From contig QLIY01000215.1 of the NCBI GenBank assembly GCA_003260075.1, positions 124,001 to 188,000 on the forward strand: 64,000 nt of DNA, read 5' to 3'. Position 1 is the stretch's first letter, and the number at the start of each line of letters is the position of its first letter. The position numbers and the translations under genes were made by a program. Below the pieces are notes generated by a model. It did no database searches, was not told where the DNA came from, and saw only the letters and a program-made list of their open reading frames with translations. Of this stretch, positions 25,488 to 38,337 are shown one piece after another. Source of the DNA: Phallusia mammillata. Taxonomy: Eukaryota; Chordata; Ascidiacea; Phlebobranchia; Ascidiidae.

Positions 25488-26616
25488 CTAGCCTGTATAT
25501 TTTAGATGTAGGCTCTCCTATTAAATATAACATCCATTACCTTTAGTTCAAGTAATAACAGAATTACCTTGTTTGTTGTCATGAAACAATTTCGCAAGCA
25601 TCCTTTAATCTCCAAGTTATTACCATAGTGATGAGAATCCAAACCAAACTACTCTCTCATTGTGGAAGGTCCACATCTACAGAAGTTAACAGTCGCAAAA
25701 AGTTGTGGTCAACGAATTTTACAATGATTGCTGCAACAACTAGACCTTTTAAAGATTAACCTAAAATGTTTGAGACAAATGTACTAATCAATAAAGTCTG
25801 TATAAAACAAACTGTTTTATATAGACTTTGTTATTCAGGGCATAAACAATGCACACATGTAAATCATATTAAATATTCGCCAATGCTTCCAAAGAATTTT
25901 CGACCGTTTTGTCACCGAAATGATTGTTGATGTCTCTTAAAACACAAGTATCTTTTGCCACCACTCTAAACTTTTCGGATATGCATAACTCTTAATCATA
26001 TAATTTTGCAAAACAAAAGGACTTAGGGTCTACCAAAAATACACTGAGAAAAAGCGCGAAATACTGCTGGCGTCACAATGGATGGAAAACAATGTCCAGC
26101 CATCCGTATCTTTGTATTAAGAAGAAAAATGCAAGCATTAAATTTGTTTTAAATCAATTTAAATAATTTAAAATCTCACACAATTTTTGCAATGAAAAAT
26201 TGCAGTGAATGTACGCACACAAATAAACATATTTTTCCAAATGCAGTTACGGGAAAACACCTATTCTGCTCTTAGTTACGGACAGCAGGTGGAGGTATAG
26301 AGGTTGTTGATTTTATATGTTATCTTGAATCAAGATCAAGTGTATGATAGTTTATTTCGAGAATTAAGGCACCGGAACCAATATTGATAAAGTATTGCAT
26401 TTGGTTGATGCAGGTAGTGTACTTGTTGGGATCAAATCCATTTTAGCCGAAAGGATTTATCTTATTTTTGCGAGTGTGACAAGGCTTTCAGAAATATATT
26501 TTTAATTTTTTAAAGTTAAAGTTTCACACCGTTGTTTTTCCTTCAAATTATCAAAAAAAACTGTTAGTAAATTGGAGAAAAATATGTTAATAATGCCCTT
26601 CTATTATGGTATAGCT

Positions 26617-26625
26617 GGTTTTTAG
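26617..26625 (+). promoter_or_regulatory. Candidate (trans-)splice acceptor before RBM48
   Basis: GGTTTTTAG followed by GAAA and the ATG of RBM48. With only four bases between acceptor and start, spliced-leader addition is plausible in a tunicate, but a normal 5' UTR intron is not excluded. Confidence 0.4.
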
Positions 26626-26629
26626 GAAA

Positions 26630-27664
26630 ATGGAAGAAGATGTACCTGAGCATCATGTTAAAAGAGAATACTGCGAGACAAGACCCAACTACAGAAAAGG
26701 GAAACGAAAAACATGTGTGCGAGTGTTTACTGTCAATACTGAATCAAAGTATTTGATTGTGACTGAGGTTCCAAGCCCAGCATTGGAAAGTGATTTAATT
26801 AAGTTATTTTCTGCCTTCGGAACATTGAAACATGCCAGAGAGTTACAAGATTACCCTCAAGAGGAATTTGTCAAAACCTATTTGATGGAATTTCAAGATA
26901 TACAAGCTGCAAAAACTGCCAAAAAATATGCTGATGAAAAATACTTTTATGGGGGCATGCTACATGTTTGTTATGCTCCCGAATACGAAACTGTTTCTGA
27001 TGTCCGAGAAAAAATTATTTATCGCAGACAATCTGTGACTTTACGAACTAAAGTTTTAGAAAAAGAATCCAGAAGGCTGAACAAAGGTAAAAACGCACAG
27101 GAGAAGACAAAAACCAAGGATGTTAAAACTGGACAAAAATATAACACAGTAAAAGTTCAAAATTCAATATCAGAGGAAGTCTCCCAACCACACGCTTGTT
27201 CCCTAAATGATCAACCATCCAGCATTGCAGTAAATTATCCCAGTCTTGAGCAAAAGCCAACGAACCCCATTCCTTGCAATAACTTTGGCATCCCCTTGTT
27301 TTTACCTCCTCCTCCTCCACCACCATATTTTGATTCAACCCATGAAACAATATTTGCTGCAGAAACAAACAAAACTTTGCATCATACTGAAAGAAAGATG
27401 GATGATCAACCTAAAAATCTTCAAGATAAATCAAAATGTATTGTGAAAAAAACATCACGCCTAAAAACTAGAACTGGATACTTCCATCAAAAATTTGTTG
27501 AAACTATGAATAAGAAGTTTCCCGAATCTAGCAAAAACGACTCCACTGTGTTAAATTTAGTTGCTAAGAAAGTCAATTTAAATTTTAAGCCACCACCATT
27601 CCAGCCTAGGAACATTAAAATTAAAAATAGTACCACTGATGTGACCTCAACTAAGAGTTGTTGA
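26630..27664 (+). CDS. RBM48: RBM48, RNA-binding protein of the minor spliceosome pathway
   Basis: A single exon codes for 344 residues. The N-terminal part has the RBM48 signature VFTVNTESKYLIVTEVP, then an RRM at about residues 44-123 ending with the family-specific block YFYGGMLHVCYAPEYET. The C-terminal half is lysine-rich and low in order, with a proline run (LFLPPPPPPPYF) near residue 225. In vertebrates and plants RBM48 works with ARMC7 in splicing of U12-type introns. Length is close to the human protein (about 367). The ATG lies four bases after a pyrimidine-rich acceptor (GGTTTTTAG), which fits cis-splicing of a 5' UTR intron or addition of a spliced leader. CCDC83 follows after 238 bp on the same strand. 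Confidence 0.92.
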   Translation: MEEDVPEHHVKREYCETRPNYRKGKRKTCVRVFTVNTESKYLIVTEVPSPALESDLIKLFSAFGTLKHARELQDYPQEEFVKTYLMEFQDIQAAKTAKKYADEKYFYGGMLHVCYAPEYETVSDVREKIIYRRQSVTLRTKVLEKESRRLNKGKNAQEKTKTKDVKTGQKYNTVKVQNSISEEVSQPHACSLNDQPSSIAVNYPSLEQKPTNPIPCNNFGIPLFLPPPPPPPYFDSTHETIFAAETNKTLHHTERKMDDQPKNLQDKSKCIVKKTSRLKTRTGYFHQKFVETMNKKFPESSKNDSTVLNLVAKKVNLNFKPPPFQPRNIKIKNSTTDVTSTKSC

Positions 27665-27850
27665 TACAAACTAGCATCATGCTGAAGAAGATATATGCTA
27701 TGTAAAATCAGCTACTTCTGTTGATTTCCGTTTTTTTAGCATTTACTCTTTTATTTATTGTTATTCTTGGTTGGCAAAAGATATGAGAAAATTACACAAA
27801 AACATTTTTTCATCTTTTTCAAATCATGCTGCAATTTTTTTTTATTTTTT

Positions 27851-27854
27851 GCAG
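27851..27854 (+). promoter_or_regulatory. Candidate (trans-)splice acceptor before CCDC83
   Basis: A long T-rich tract ends in GCAG at 27851-27854, 48 bp before the CCDC83 ATG. No AATAAA is seen between the RBM48 stop and this site. It may be a trans-splice acceptor inside an operon, or the acceptor of a 5' UTR intron. Confidence 0.4.
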
Positions 27855-27902
27855 TGTTTTAAAATGTAGGTTAACACCATTGGGATTTAAAATTTGACGA
27901 AA

Positions 27903-30900
27903 ATGGCTAAAAAAGGCAAAAAGAAGGGAAAGGGAGGAGGCAAGGCTAAGAAGAAAAGTGGTAAAAGAGAAGATGAAATGTCATTGAAAGAGGCAATAAT
28001 GGCTTTCCAGTGAGTAGTGTTAAGTTTGGCACTGGTAACTGAACTGAAGTCCACTTGTCGTCTACTTGACTGAGTTAAACCCTATACTACAGGCTTTATC
28101 ACCCAATAATCCGATCAATAAACATTTTTTTAAATAAAACTTTTACTCAAGGCTAGTTTTGTACATTTTTTTATTTTTTTCTTGAATTAAAAAAAAAATT
28201 GAAATTTTATCTATTAAAATTATTTTTAGGACAAAGTACTTGTAACATACCAAAGATACACTTATGTCTATACTCATTTTTTTCATTTGATCCAAAGGCT
28301 TAAAGTTTTGTGTGCATTTCTATCTAGCATTATGAAATCATTATAATAAGCAGCCTAAATGCAAAAATCTACTCGTGCATTACATATATATAGTAAAGGC
28401 TTGAAAATTCTAAGGGTACATAATTTGCAGAATTCAAGTGAAAGAGAAAACTTCTGAAGAACTTCAGTTTGAAATAAAAGGCCTCAAGGAGAAAAATAAA
28501 CGTTACCAAGAAAGGGTAAATTTTTTGTATGTTCACATTTTTTGGTTCATAACAAACATTTTACTGTGTTTTCTGACTCTAAAGACCAAGAATAGTATAA
28601 GATACAGTGATGTTTACTTTGAAATTGTACAGAACTGTATGTAAATTGTTTTATTATGTCACTGAAATGAAATGAAATAATAATGTTAACAGACTTCCAA
28701 GAAAACAGACTGCTAAATGGTGGACTTATTGTGAGAAAAACTCATTCAGGTGTTGGTTACTCATCGAGGTTAAAAATGAAACAAACAAATCGTCTTCAGC
28801 CAAACTAAAACACTTATAAAATAGAATTTGTGTGAAATATTTTCATTTTTAAGTCATGTTTAGGATTACAAATGACTGCATAGGACTGCTTCACAATTTT
28901 ACAGGCTCAAAAGTTTTCAAGATTTATTTAAATAAATACACGATTCTGACATAAAATAAACTGATGGATGGTTTTCTTTTTTCTCTAATCCCCTAAAGAA
29001 TTTAAATATGTAAGCTGCATTAACTCAGTTGTAACTCACTCTAGTAACGTTATCCCCCCCCCCAAGTCATGTTTAGGATTACAAATGACTGCATAGGACC
29101 GCTTCGCAATTTTAAGGGCACAAAAGTTTTCCAGATTTAATTTGATAAATACACACTTTCTGACATAAAAAAAAAACTTATGGATGGTTTACTTTCTTCT
29201 CAAATCCCCAAACGAACCTAAATATGTCAACCACTGCATTAACTCAATTGTAACTCAATCAGGTAACATTATAAAACTATTTCAACAATTGTCATTAAAG
29301 CAAATAACTTTACCTATGTTAATATGTAATGACTACACTGAAATGCATTTAGGACAGGAATCAAATAAAAACAACAGGAATAGAAACAATATTGGCTCAA
29401 CATAAAATGTACACCACACAAATGATAGGAAAAAAAACTAGTTAAGTCAGGCCTACAATTTAATAAATACATTAAAATTTTGTCAACATATGCCTTGTAC
29501 ATTTGTAGAATGCTAGGTTGAAAGATGAGCAGTTTATTCACATCAAAACATTGCTGCGGCAAGCCAAGGAGCAGGAACAGGAGTTGGAACAAAAAGAAGT
29601 TTACAACAGTGAACATGTGGAGCAAGCACTAAAGGAGAAATGGGATGCTGGAAGGACTGAAGAAGAATCACTTGATGGTATTTTTACTGTAAATTGTGGC
29701 TTAGTGAATTTCAAAATACAATTGCTCCTTACTGGATGTAGCCAATGTTGTAGTTTTTCCAAATGTATACAGTTCCGTTAAATTTGTCCTGTGATAATAC
29801 ACTGATGGTGCTTTTATGATGAAGTATATTTCTGTTAAACAAGAAAAAACATTTTTTTTGTGGAAATAAACTTTTCAAACTTGTGGTTTCTTTTTGCAGT
29901 ACTGGATTAACGCTATACATCAATTAACACATATTAATAGGGACATTTTAGTACTGTTTAACAAAAATTCTAAATCGAAATCACACTTTTTAAATTGACA
30001 TCGTTGTCGTGTTCATGCCTATTACTTCTTTTTTACACTTTCTCAGAACTAAGACTTAAAATTGCCAGAACTGATCAAGATTATGGACAGCTTCGTGCAG
30101 AAGTTGATTTCTGGACCAGTTACAAAAGTTTTGGGGCAGATGAACACAAAACCCAGGTACGTTTACGTATTTCATCAACCAAGGTCAATGTTAGTGATGG
30201 GACGAGTACTCGGTATCGATGGTATCGAACTATTTCAGTGGTACCAATACTCGTATTCGGTATCGAAATATTTTTGTCTCAGTTTTCGCTACCAACATGC
30301 AAGTACCGAAGGCCGATTTACACCATATAAATACGGGCAACTTTATGCCAATATTTGCTTTGGACAGCACAAAAGTGGAAAAAAAATTCGCCAGTTTACA
30401 TGTATCTTTTTCTCTATCACGTATTCGGCATGTGTGTGTGCACGCCTGTACCCCGACCATGGCAGATAAATTAGCCAGTGATATACAACTAAGTACAACA
30501 CTACACTTAAGTACTCGGTACTCTGTATCAAAGGTATATACATGTGGTACTCGGTATCAGTACTCGCTTTAAAACCTGGTATTGTCCCATCACTAGTCAA
30601 TGTAAAAATGTCCTTTTGACTATTTTAGATTCATTTGCTGGAAACAGAGCTAGAGGATATGCAGACCAACTTTGATGACATGTGTGGTATGTGCAGCTAT
30701 TTATATATTTATAATTGTTTTACCATCTGTTGATACTCTAAACGAGTGGTTTCCAACTGGGATGGGGACCCCATGGAAATCCCGGGATTTAAAGCTTTTT
30801 TCTTATCCTGATCCAGGGATGATTTTTGTTGAAATCATGGGATTAAACCTAGCTTACACCCAGGGGCATATCCAGAAATTTTTAAAGGCAGGGTCCAACA

Positions 30901-33900
30901 TTTTTATTAGAGAATGTCCCTAATGTGAAGTCATTAGATTTGCTTTGGAAAATTTTCCTCACAAATGTGCTAGACCGCATATGACATCAAGTTGCCAGTA
31001 GTTATACCGTTGCCTATTTCGTTTTCTAGTTTAAAACGACATGTTAAGCGGCAAAGCGCTGCTTTGTCCAGAATTGTAAGCAGGCCCAAATCCGAAAGTA
31101 CAATACTGAAACCCAGTACAACTTTGAACTTTGGCACTTTCACCAGTTCGGAGCCATTTAGGCAAGGGCACTAGCTTCTACCGTTATCCAATTGACAGAA
31201 AGAATATTTGATTTTAGCCATAGCTCTGTATTTCCTCCTTTTGTCGCTGCTAACTGCTTACTTGGCAAATCTGCAGCAAGATTAGCGTGACTGTCACGTA
31301 ATAACAATGGTTGTTTTTAAAAAACTGGGAACAACATCCAAAGGCTGAACGCCTTTCTAAAACGTCAATCCAACTGTTAAGTTGCGCAAGGTTACAAATG
31401 CACTAAAGTTCTTAACTGTAGAAGGCATAAACTGTGCCAAGCATTGGCAAGTTACAAATTATGTGTCCCTTTATAACAAAACTTGATTAACATTGATGCA
31501 ATGTTTGTAACAAACTATTAAGTGTTTGGCCAGTCGAAACAATACAACATTAAACGTTTTTACCCATTCTTGTGACTTTTTACATTGTTTAAATGCAAAA
31601 ACTGATCGATATGTTAAATTTCGGCAGTTAGCACTTCGCAAGAAATCACAAACATTGTCCTAACCGGAACCGCGTTGCCATTAACAGATAGATATATTAC
31701 TTATTATGGACAGCTGCAGCATACATGTTAAATCTTAAAGTAGCATGGTAAACTGAAGAGATAATAAAGTAGTGAAGTTTGCATTGGTAACATTGAATAA
31801 CACCGCTTGTCTGTTCATGCACCCACATTAAATTAATTGCTCTTTTCAGTTTGGGGAAAACAATCTTATCTTCCTCAAATATGAGTTCACTACACGAAAA
31901 TATGTGTTTAGCGCAACACACAGTCTGTTTCAGTACACTAAAAATGCAGCTCAAAATGTGTCTTCTTAGCACAGCATTTTATTCCCAGGATCAAAAAGTA
32001 AAAATCCTGAGAAATCCTGATCTTGGTATTTTCCAATTTAGGTCTGAAATCCCAACCCCATGTTCAACCCTTTTATCTGATTATCTGATTTTTTCTGAAC
32101 TTCTTTGATTTGGATATATGGCTAAAACTCATGGATGTGCTAAAATACATTTGGTATTTTTTATGGGTGCATTTGTTTAAAACTAGATAAGGTTTTTTTG
32201 TGTGAGCTTGTGTTAAACAGCTAATTTATTAGGTCACAAACAATCATTCTTACATAATCACTTCTTTTTTTGCCCTAGCTCACTTGAAAAAGCAGCTTGA
32301 TGCTGCAAAAATGGAAGTCAAATCTCACATGGACAGATGTATGGCTGAACAGAAGTATCTTGCATCTGAGAAAGCAATGGGAAAACTTGACCCAATAAGT
32401 GTTCAAGAAGTTCATGAAAACGAATGGCTGAAAAATGAGGCTGAGATTCATAGGTTTGTGTTGTTGTCCTAAAGAAAACACTTCACACTCAATACATTTG
32501 TTGCTTTTAACACACAAAAGCATTTAATATTGTTGTCTTAAGCCCCTGTTTCTTAACCTTTCTTATTGGCCCTTACGTGGATAATGTAAAAGTGTTGTGG
32601 CCCACTATGTTATTTAAACCTACTTGTTTTAGTTGAAAACTTGCTGTTCAAAACAGCAAACCAGTTTCTTAATTCTTTTGGGTGCCAATAAAAGTGCTTG
32701 GGCTGGACATTTTACTCAGCCGACTGTTAAAACTAAACCTAACATTTTTGTCTAGGTCTGTGGCCTGCTTGCAAACTGCTCCATGGCCCATATGTTAAGA
32801 TTCACTGTTTTAGGCAGTGGTTTCCAGTTTATTTCAGATAGTGGTTTTATGAAGTAGTTCCATTGGGAAGTCTTTGGTTTTTCTTCAACCATGTCACGTT
32901 TTGTAATTATGAGCCCCCAAAAGGTGAAAATAGTATGCGCTGTCTGCCCTTACTCAATGTGCAACTAATCCATTCTATACATTCATAACGATGTTCCTGA
33001 TAAACCACTTTGTTCTGTTTATAGTAAAAATGACACAACCATCATCTTTATTAGAAGAAAAGCTGGTTTAATGAAAAACTCGTGAAAATAACTTTTGCAT
33101 CACTGTAGAGCACAAGAACAACACCTTCGTGAAAGATTGGAAGATCTTGAGCGCGAAAACTTAGAAATTATCAGTGAATTGCTTGACTGTCGACAGGAAG
33201 ATCTGAAAATTTCAAGGTTAGTTGGGATGTTCTTTTTCAAGTTTGTTTTCCTATTCACAATGTGTTTTTACAGAAACTTTTACATGACCCAGTTTGTTGA
33301 CAATGATGCTCTGATTGATGAAAACATGGCAGACATGGATTTGAAACAGATGTCTGTGTATAAAGATGGTGGTAGCACTCCAGATGTATTTACCCCTGCG
33401 CAGATGGGTACTTATGGTGCAAAATATACACATGTATATATGGGTCACATTTCTTGAAGGGGGCACATCTTGATTTCAAACCATTTTTTGTTCTCTGGTG
33501 AAGTTTGTACATGCACTTCTGGCATGAAGTCTTTGATTTGGATAAAACTTTCACAGATGATAGATATAGTCATGTAGATGTGCCATCTGTTTGACTTGAT
33601 CGCCCCAATATTTACCCTACTAGCCCCCCAAACTCTAAAACGTTTTTGTATGCTGCTGGACGCTTTCCAGGTAGAAGGATGTCAACACCCTATGACAGCC
33701 TCTCCAGGGGTCAAAATTTTAAACATTTGCCGATTTGTATACAATTTTACTGGACTGTAGTTGGGTCATTGTGGTTTGGTTACTTATTAGTTTAGGTGTG
33801 GAACCCTATCAGTCACCCCACTAACCCCATAATGGATAAACTTTTAAACAATGTCTGAATTGGATGAAATTAGGACAGTTTATAGAAAACACCATTTTGA

Positions 33901-35880
33901 AGTATCGATTGATGTGTTTTACCCTGTAGCCCCACCATTTATGTCACTAACTAAAATAATCACATTTTAACTTTGTTACCATTTTATATTTTCGCTTTAC
34001 AGCTATTGAAGATCGCCCAAGAAGTGCTATGCAAGCAGCTGTGGAGGACAAAGTATTTTCCATCATGCCACCTCAGGAGGAGCTGGATGAAGATGAAGAG
34101 GAGAATGATGAGGATCAAGATGCTTATGATTTGGAAAAAGATATGGTAGGCATGGTTTAAAGCAGGGGTGTGTAACCTGCGGCCCGCGGGCCAAATGCGG
34201 CCCTCGATTAAAGGTTGTGCGGCCCGCAGAGACGCTTGGATATCAATAGTACTGGCAAACGAGTCCAACTACTATATATTTTTGAGCAGATTTATGCGCC
34301 CGATGCTATTTTTCTGCGACCTGGCAATATGTGGCTAGAATCAAATGCGAATTTTACTTGTAGTTAAGCATATTTGGTATGCAACAAAGTAAAATCACCT
34401 TGTGTTATACACAGGTGTGGCCCGCGATCTAATTTTGCCAATTGTATTTGGTCCCACAGTAACAAAGGTTGCAAACCCCTGGTTTAAAGTTTAAAAATAA
34501 TTTTTAGTGTCTTAAAAATTTTCCTATTTGTCTTATATACTGTGTTGGTGGATAGTGGTGAAAATCAGTTACTAAAATATATGTTACTTCACAGTTGTAC
34601 GTTTAGCACATATTTGCTCAAATGGATCAAAGCACTTGACAAACACACAAATTCGTCATGAATTTCGGCAAAAGGTGTTAGGACTTAATACCCCTAGAAA
34701 AGTACATACATGGGTATTATTTCGAAATTAAAACTTTTTGTTTTTCAAATAACATGTTTATGTCCAGTTACTTATCGATTCCACAAAGTGACAACTGCTA
34801 ATGAGTTTTGTTGCCTTGGAATGGTAAAACAAAAAAAAATAGAGATACCTGTATCAAAAAGAGCCAAATACTTTTCTTACAATGTTTTGGCATCAGTCTT
34901 TGTCCGTGTCAAGGCTACATAAAAATATTTTGAGCTACTTGTATTTTGCTTTTAAACCAGTGGTTTTGAACGGGGTAGTGGAGGCTTTTAAACAACAATA
35001 CAAATTAAAACTTTTCTAGGCAAGAGGCACCTAACCTAATCTTAAAATTTAAGGGCTATATTTCTGCATTACGATCCTGACCTAGGTTGGTATGGCAGGT
35101 TCAACAGTTGTGTAAAAAACAACTGAAAAAACAGCAAGCTCAGATCTCCGTTTTTGCCTACAGTCAAACTTTAATCTAGTTATTGTCAAAAAAGAACATT
35201 TTTAGAAGGGGGTCATCAGTTACATTGGGTTGCAAAAATGGGCCGCAGAATGAAAAAGGTTGAAAACCACTGTTTTAAACTAACTTCACTTTCACCTACC
35301 TCGTTATACAAACTTCCACCGCCCCCCCCCCCCGAGGATGTGAAACTACTGATTTTGAGTCACTAGCAATTGATTCTTAATTATCATTTACTGAAACAGT
35401 TTTGACTCAGTGATCGTGAATATTAACATGCCTACTTTTAGAGGGACAGATCCGGTGCATAGCATTTATATTTTCGAAATACGTCCAAAAAAATAGCCCA
35501 AAACGACCCAAAGCGACTTATTTTAATTCCAAAGTTTTAGCATCAGCCATTGTCCATATCCGTGCCAATTAAAAAGAATATAAATTCCTTGCATTGTGCT
35601 TTCTAACTAACTTTACACCTACCTTGGTATACAAACTTCCACCATACAGGAATATCTTCATCTTGGTCCCCTGGAGGTGAAACTTCTTTGTGTTACCGGC
35701 GAGAAGAAACCCATATATGACATGGACGCCAGAGAGGAAATTGTGGATGGAACACGACCTGATTTGACTGTTACCCGGCCTCGCTGGCCTGTGCAGACAC
35801 CCATGCTTCGTGCAGCCCTGGAAATTACCCCTTCTGATGTCACATTACCATCGACAAGTCCCGAAAGTATAGCGGCGTGA
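27903..35880 (+). CDS. CCDC83: CCDC83, coiled-coil protein of cilia/sperm, 10 exons
   Basis: Exons 27903-28009, 28431-28515, 29509-29677, 30047-30156, 30629-30686, 32279-32453, 33109-33216, 33274-33407, 34003-34145 and 35650-35880 join in frame to give 439 residues, close to the human length. Family marks include KEKNKRYQERNARLKDEQF early on, ENEWLKNEAEIHR in exon 6, and LGPLEVKLLCVTGEKKPI near the C-terminus; all match human CCDC83 in order. Most of the middle is coiled coil, the N-terminus is lysine/glycine-rich, and exon 9 is very acidic. The family is conserved in flagellated animals and expressed in testis and ciliated cells; molecular function is little known. Introns carry hAT MITEs at 30192-30595, 34163-34481 and 34958-35272. 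Possible polyadenylation signal at 36151. Confidence 0.93.
28851..29273 (+). repeat. Tandem duplication joined by ten C (CCDC83 intron 2)
   Basis: Unit 1 (28851-29053) starts AAGTCATGTTTAGGATTACA and ends AACGTTAT. Ten C follow (29054-29063). Unit 2 (29064-about 29273) starts with the same bases and ends AACATTAT. The copies are about 10 percent diverged by eye. Confidence 0.9.
30192..30595. mobile_element. hAT-type MITE (TAGTGATGGGACGA ends), copy 2
   Basis: The left end TAGTGATGGGACGAGTACT pairs with the right end TATTGTCCCATCACTA. Perfect target duplication GTCAATGT at 30184-30191 and 30596-30603. Internal CGGTATCGATGGTATCGA-like sequence relates it to the element at 15256. It lies in CCDC83 intron 4. 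Confidence 0.9.
32545..32807. mobile_element. Possible decayed hAT MITE
   Basis: CCTGTTTCTTAACCTTT at the left and TATGTTAAGATTCACTG at the right are imperfect inverted repeats. The flanks CTTAAGCC and TTTTAGGC match at only 5 of 8 bases. Probably an old insertion in CCDC83 intron 6. Confidence 0.4.
34163..34481. mobile_element. hAT-type MITE (CAGGGGTGTGTAACC ends)
   Basis: The left end CAGGGGTGTGTAACCTG is inverted at the right as AAGGTTGCAAACCCCTG. Perfect target duplication GTTTAAAG at 34155-34162 and 34482-34489. The interior near the left end is GGCCCGCGGGCC, typical of this MITE style. Lies in CCDC83 intron 9. Confidence 0.92.
34958..35272. mobile_element. hAT-type MITE (CAGTGGTTTTGAAC ends)
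   Basis: The left end CAGTGGTTTTGAACGG and right end GGTTGAAAACCACTG are inverted. Perfect 8-bp duplication TTTTAAAC at 34950-34957 and 35273-35280. Second MITE in CCDC83 intron 9. Confidence 0.9.
35322..35333 (+). repeat. C12 run beside a degraded copy of the CCDC83 exon 10 acceptor
   Basis: The sequence before the run (CACCTACCTCGTTATACAAA, then CTTCCACC, ending 35321) resembles 35617-35645 just before exon 10. The sequence after the run (GAGGATGTGAAACT) resembles the start of exon 10 at about 35671-35685 (GAGGTGAAACT). It has no usable acceptor AG, so it is not an alternative exon. Confidence 0.6.
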
Positions 35881-37365
35881 ATGTAAATTTTTGTGATACA
35901 GTTGTTTTTTGTAGAGTTTTAAATATTTTCGTAAACTTTTTTATGATTGTTTTTTGGAGGTGCTTATTGTGATAGTTAGATTGCACTGTGAATTTTATCC
36001 ACCATCCATTTCAATAAGCAAAAAGTACAACTTTTTTTATGCATACATAATGGTTCTCGGGCTACAAACAGGATCTGTCGTATCACGCACAGTGTGTTAT
36101 CGTAATGTGCACTAAAATATGTCGAATTTTAATCTCAAAACCGGAAGAAAAATAAAAACATTCAGTTGTGGTTTGTTCATAGTCATTAGTTCAAACTTCC
36201 AATGCACAGTTTCTAATTTTGTCCCCTATGTATTGTGCCTTTCACACTTACACTCCTTTCCTGCTTACTTCACCAGTATACAGCCATACAAACTAATCCA
36301 TCACTGTTTATGCTTTTATACACCACAAGGTGTCGCGCGAGTACTCTGTGACGTCATCTTTCTCACCAATCCGTCCTATTAGCAAACGCACCTGTCAGTA
36401 TTCCATGCTTTTTTCCACCCCATTGTAAGTCACTTGTCTAAATCCGTCGCCAGTTTGTCGAAAATAAACCTGTTTGCGTCTTTCCCGTGCAAACTCAGCC
36501 TGCTGGTTCACACCGGCCTTTGCCTCGTAGCGTGGGAGACTCAGTGATGAACGGCAGATGCATAACAGCAGTGTAAGCAAGTCTATCTGCCCTTTATACA
36601 CGTGTAACCTACGCAGGATGCTATAAGCCTTTCGCGTCACGCATTCAGGTTGGTTTCAAATGTATTTGTCTTATTTTGGGGTATAGCCACAACTTTTTGT
36701 ACATGAAAGATTGCTAACACGTCCATTGAATATTAAAATGCCACTCCTTTGGTGGAAGAAATGATAGCGATACTTTTGCGTTCAGTCGTACACTTCCTCC
36801 AAGATCTCCATTTTAGTACGACATGAAGTCAAAAAGAGTTGATTTTTTATGAAAGGGATAATAATCAAAGAAACCCATTGCGATGAGCAGATAAAATAAA
36901 ACACCCATTCAACAATTTGGGCATCGAAGGTTTCTTGCATCAAGGTTGGCTATAGATGAGGCCAAATTTCCTTAATCATAGCTTAAATTTTTTTATGTGT
37001 ATTTCCCTAACTGCCCAAGTGTAGGACCTCACAGACTACAAACCATGGACTTTGTACCTAGTGCAATGCTTTACAACAATGAAAAGCCAAAAAACTGTGT
37101 AACGGTCACAAGTGAGGTCAAAATTGTTCAACTTGATAGGTTGGGCCAAGTTTGCGTAGCGCTCACCACTCTAAAGAAACGCCATTCGCTTACATTGTAT
37201 GCGTTGGCGTTCCCGCTTTATCGTCCAGCCCGACTGAAAACGGCTGAATTTGGAAACAGCAGAGATGTGAACGTGACCTAGCCTATTCAGTATACACTGT
37301 TTATGACCTTTTGTGTGACTGTGTGTGCAAACTGTGGTGAGTGTGCTATGTACATACGCTTTATA

Positions 37366-37705
37366 GCAGGGGTGTCCAACTCGAACACACTGCCGTGCCA
37401 AATTTTGTTTTAGAATATACTCGCGTGCCACCGTTTGTTTTTCCAAACCATATCTTAAACGTCCTAACGTGACGGGCTCAATTTATGATACTCCAAAAAC
37501 CTTGTTTATGCGACACAAGATACAAATAGTTTGCAAAGGGGATTACGTTTTGTCAAAAAACGAACAATTTAATTAGTGGGTTGTGTAACTTTACTAATTT
37601 TTACTGAAGTGAGAATAATCATCTGAATTTGCAAAAGCTTGTGTGCCATATTCAAATGCTCTACGTGCCAGTTTTGGCACGCGTGCCACGTGTTGGACAC
37701 CCCTG
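37366..37705. mobile_element. hAT-type MITE (CAGGGGTGTCCAAC ends)
   Basis: The left end CAGGGGTGTCCAACTCG and right end CGTGTTGGACACCCCTG are inverted repeats of about 14-15 bp. Perfect target duplication CTTTATAG at 37358-37365 and 37706-37713. Non-coding, 340 bp. Confidence 0.93.
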
Positions 37706-38337
37706 CTTTATAGGCTCAACATGCTATCCAACCCATCGACTTTAATTTTTAATCGTTATAGACGCATTCACCAGCCGGATTGAAATATTTTCAACAAAAT
37801 TCTTTTTCACACCGCATTGTAAGGTTGTTGTCTACTGTTATACGTAGTTACTGTCAGTCACCTTAACGGGGAATAGAAATGTTAAACATATGAGCCGGTA
37901 ACCATAAAATTGATAATAAATTTATGGCCTGATATTTTAAAATTTCATTGGCTGACAGTGTTGTGAACGGCAAAGTATGGTGTACCGGGTTAAAACAAAC
38001 AGTGTTTTTGCTACTTCCTGGTAAAGTTAATTGTATGAGGACCCGATTGGCCGCCGGCCCTTGAGGAGCGCGACGCGGTAGACTCCTTTCCTTATCGAAC
38101 TGCAAACATTGTTACTTCGTCGCGCCGAGGAACAACGGTTATCCCTATATATTACCTGTTGAGGTAATATGCGAAAATTTCCGTCGACAAAAAACAACTG
38201 CCTTGAACGTCTGGACCTTTGTTTGCCAGCTATCGACGCACACGTTTGCAGAGCTCTAGGCGTCTCTCTAGATAAGCCTGTGTCAATACGGGCACAGGCG
38301 TAAGGAACACATAGGCCGACCTTATAGGCCTTTTTAT

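Larger units (their letters stand above)
24939..26629. other. Rx 3' region to RBM48
   Basis: Contains the likely Rx 3' UTR, with a possible AATAAA signal at 25790-25795, and the degenerate 20-bp repeat array at 25303-25465. No exon is seen. Confidence 0.5.
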
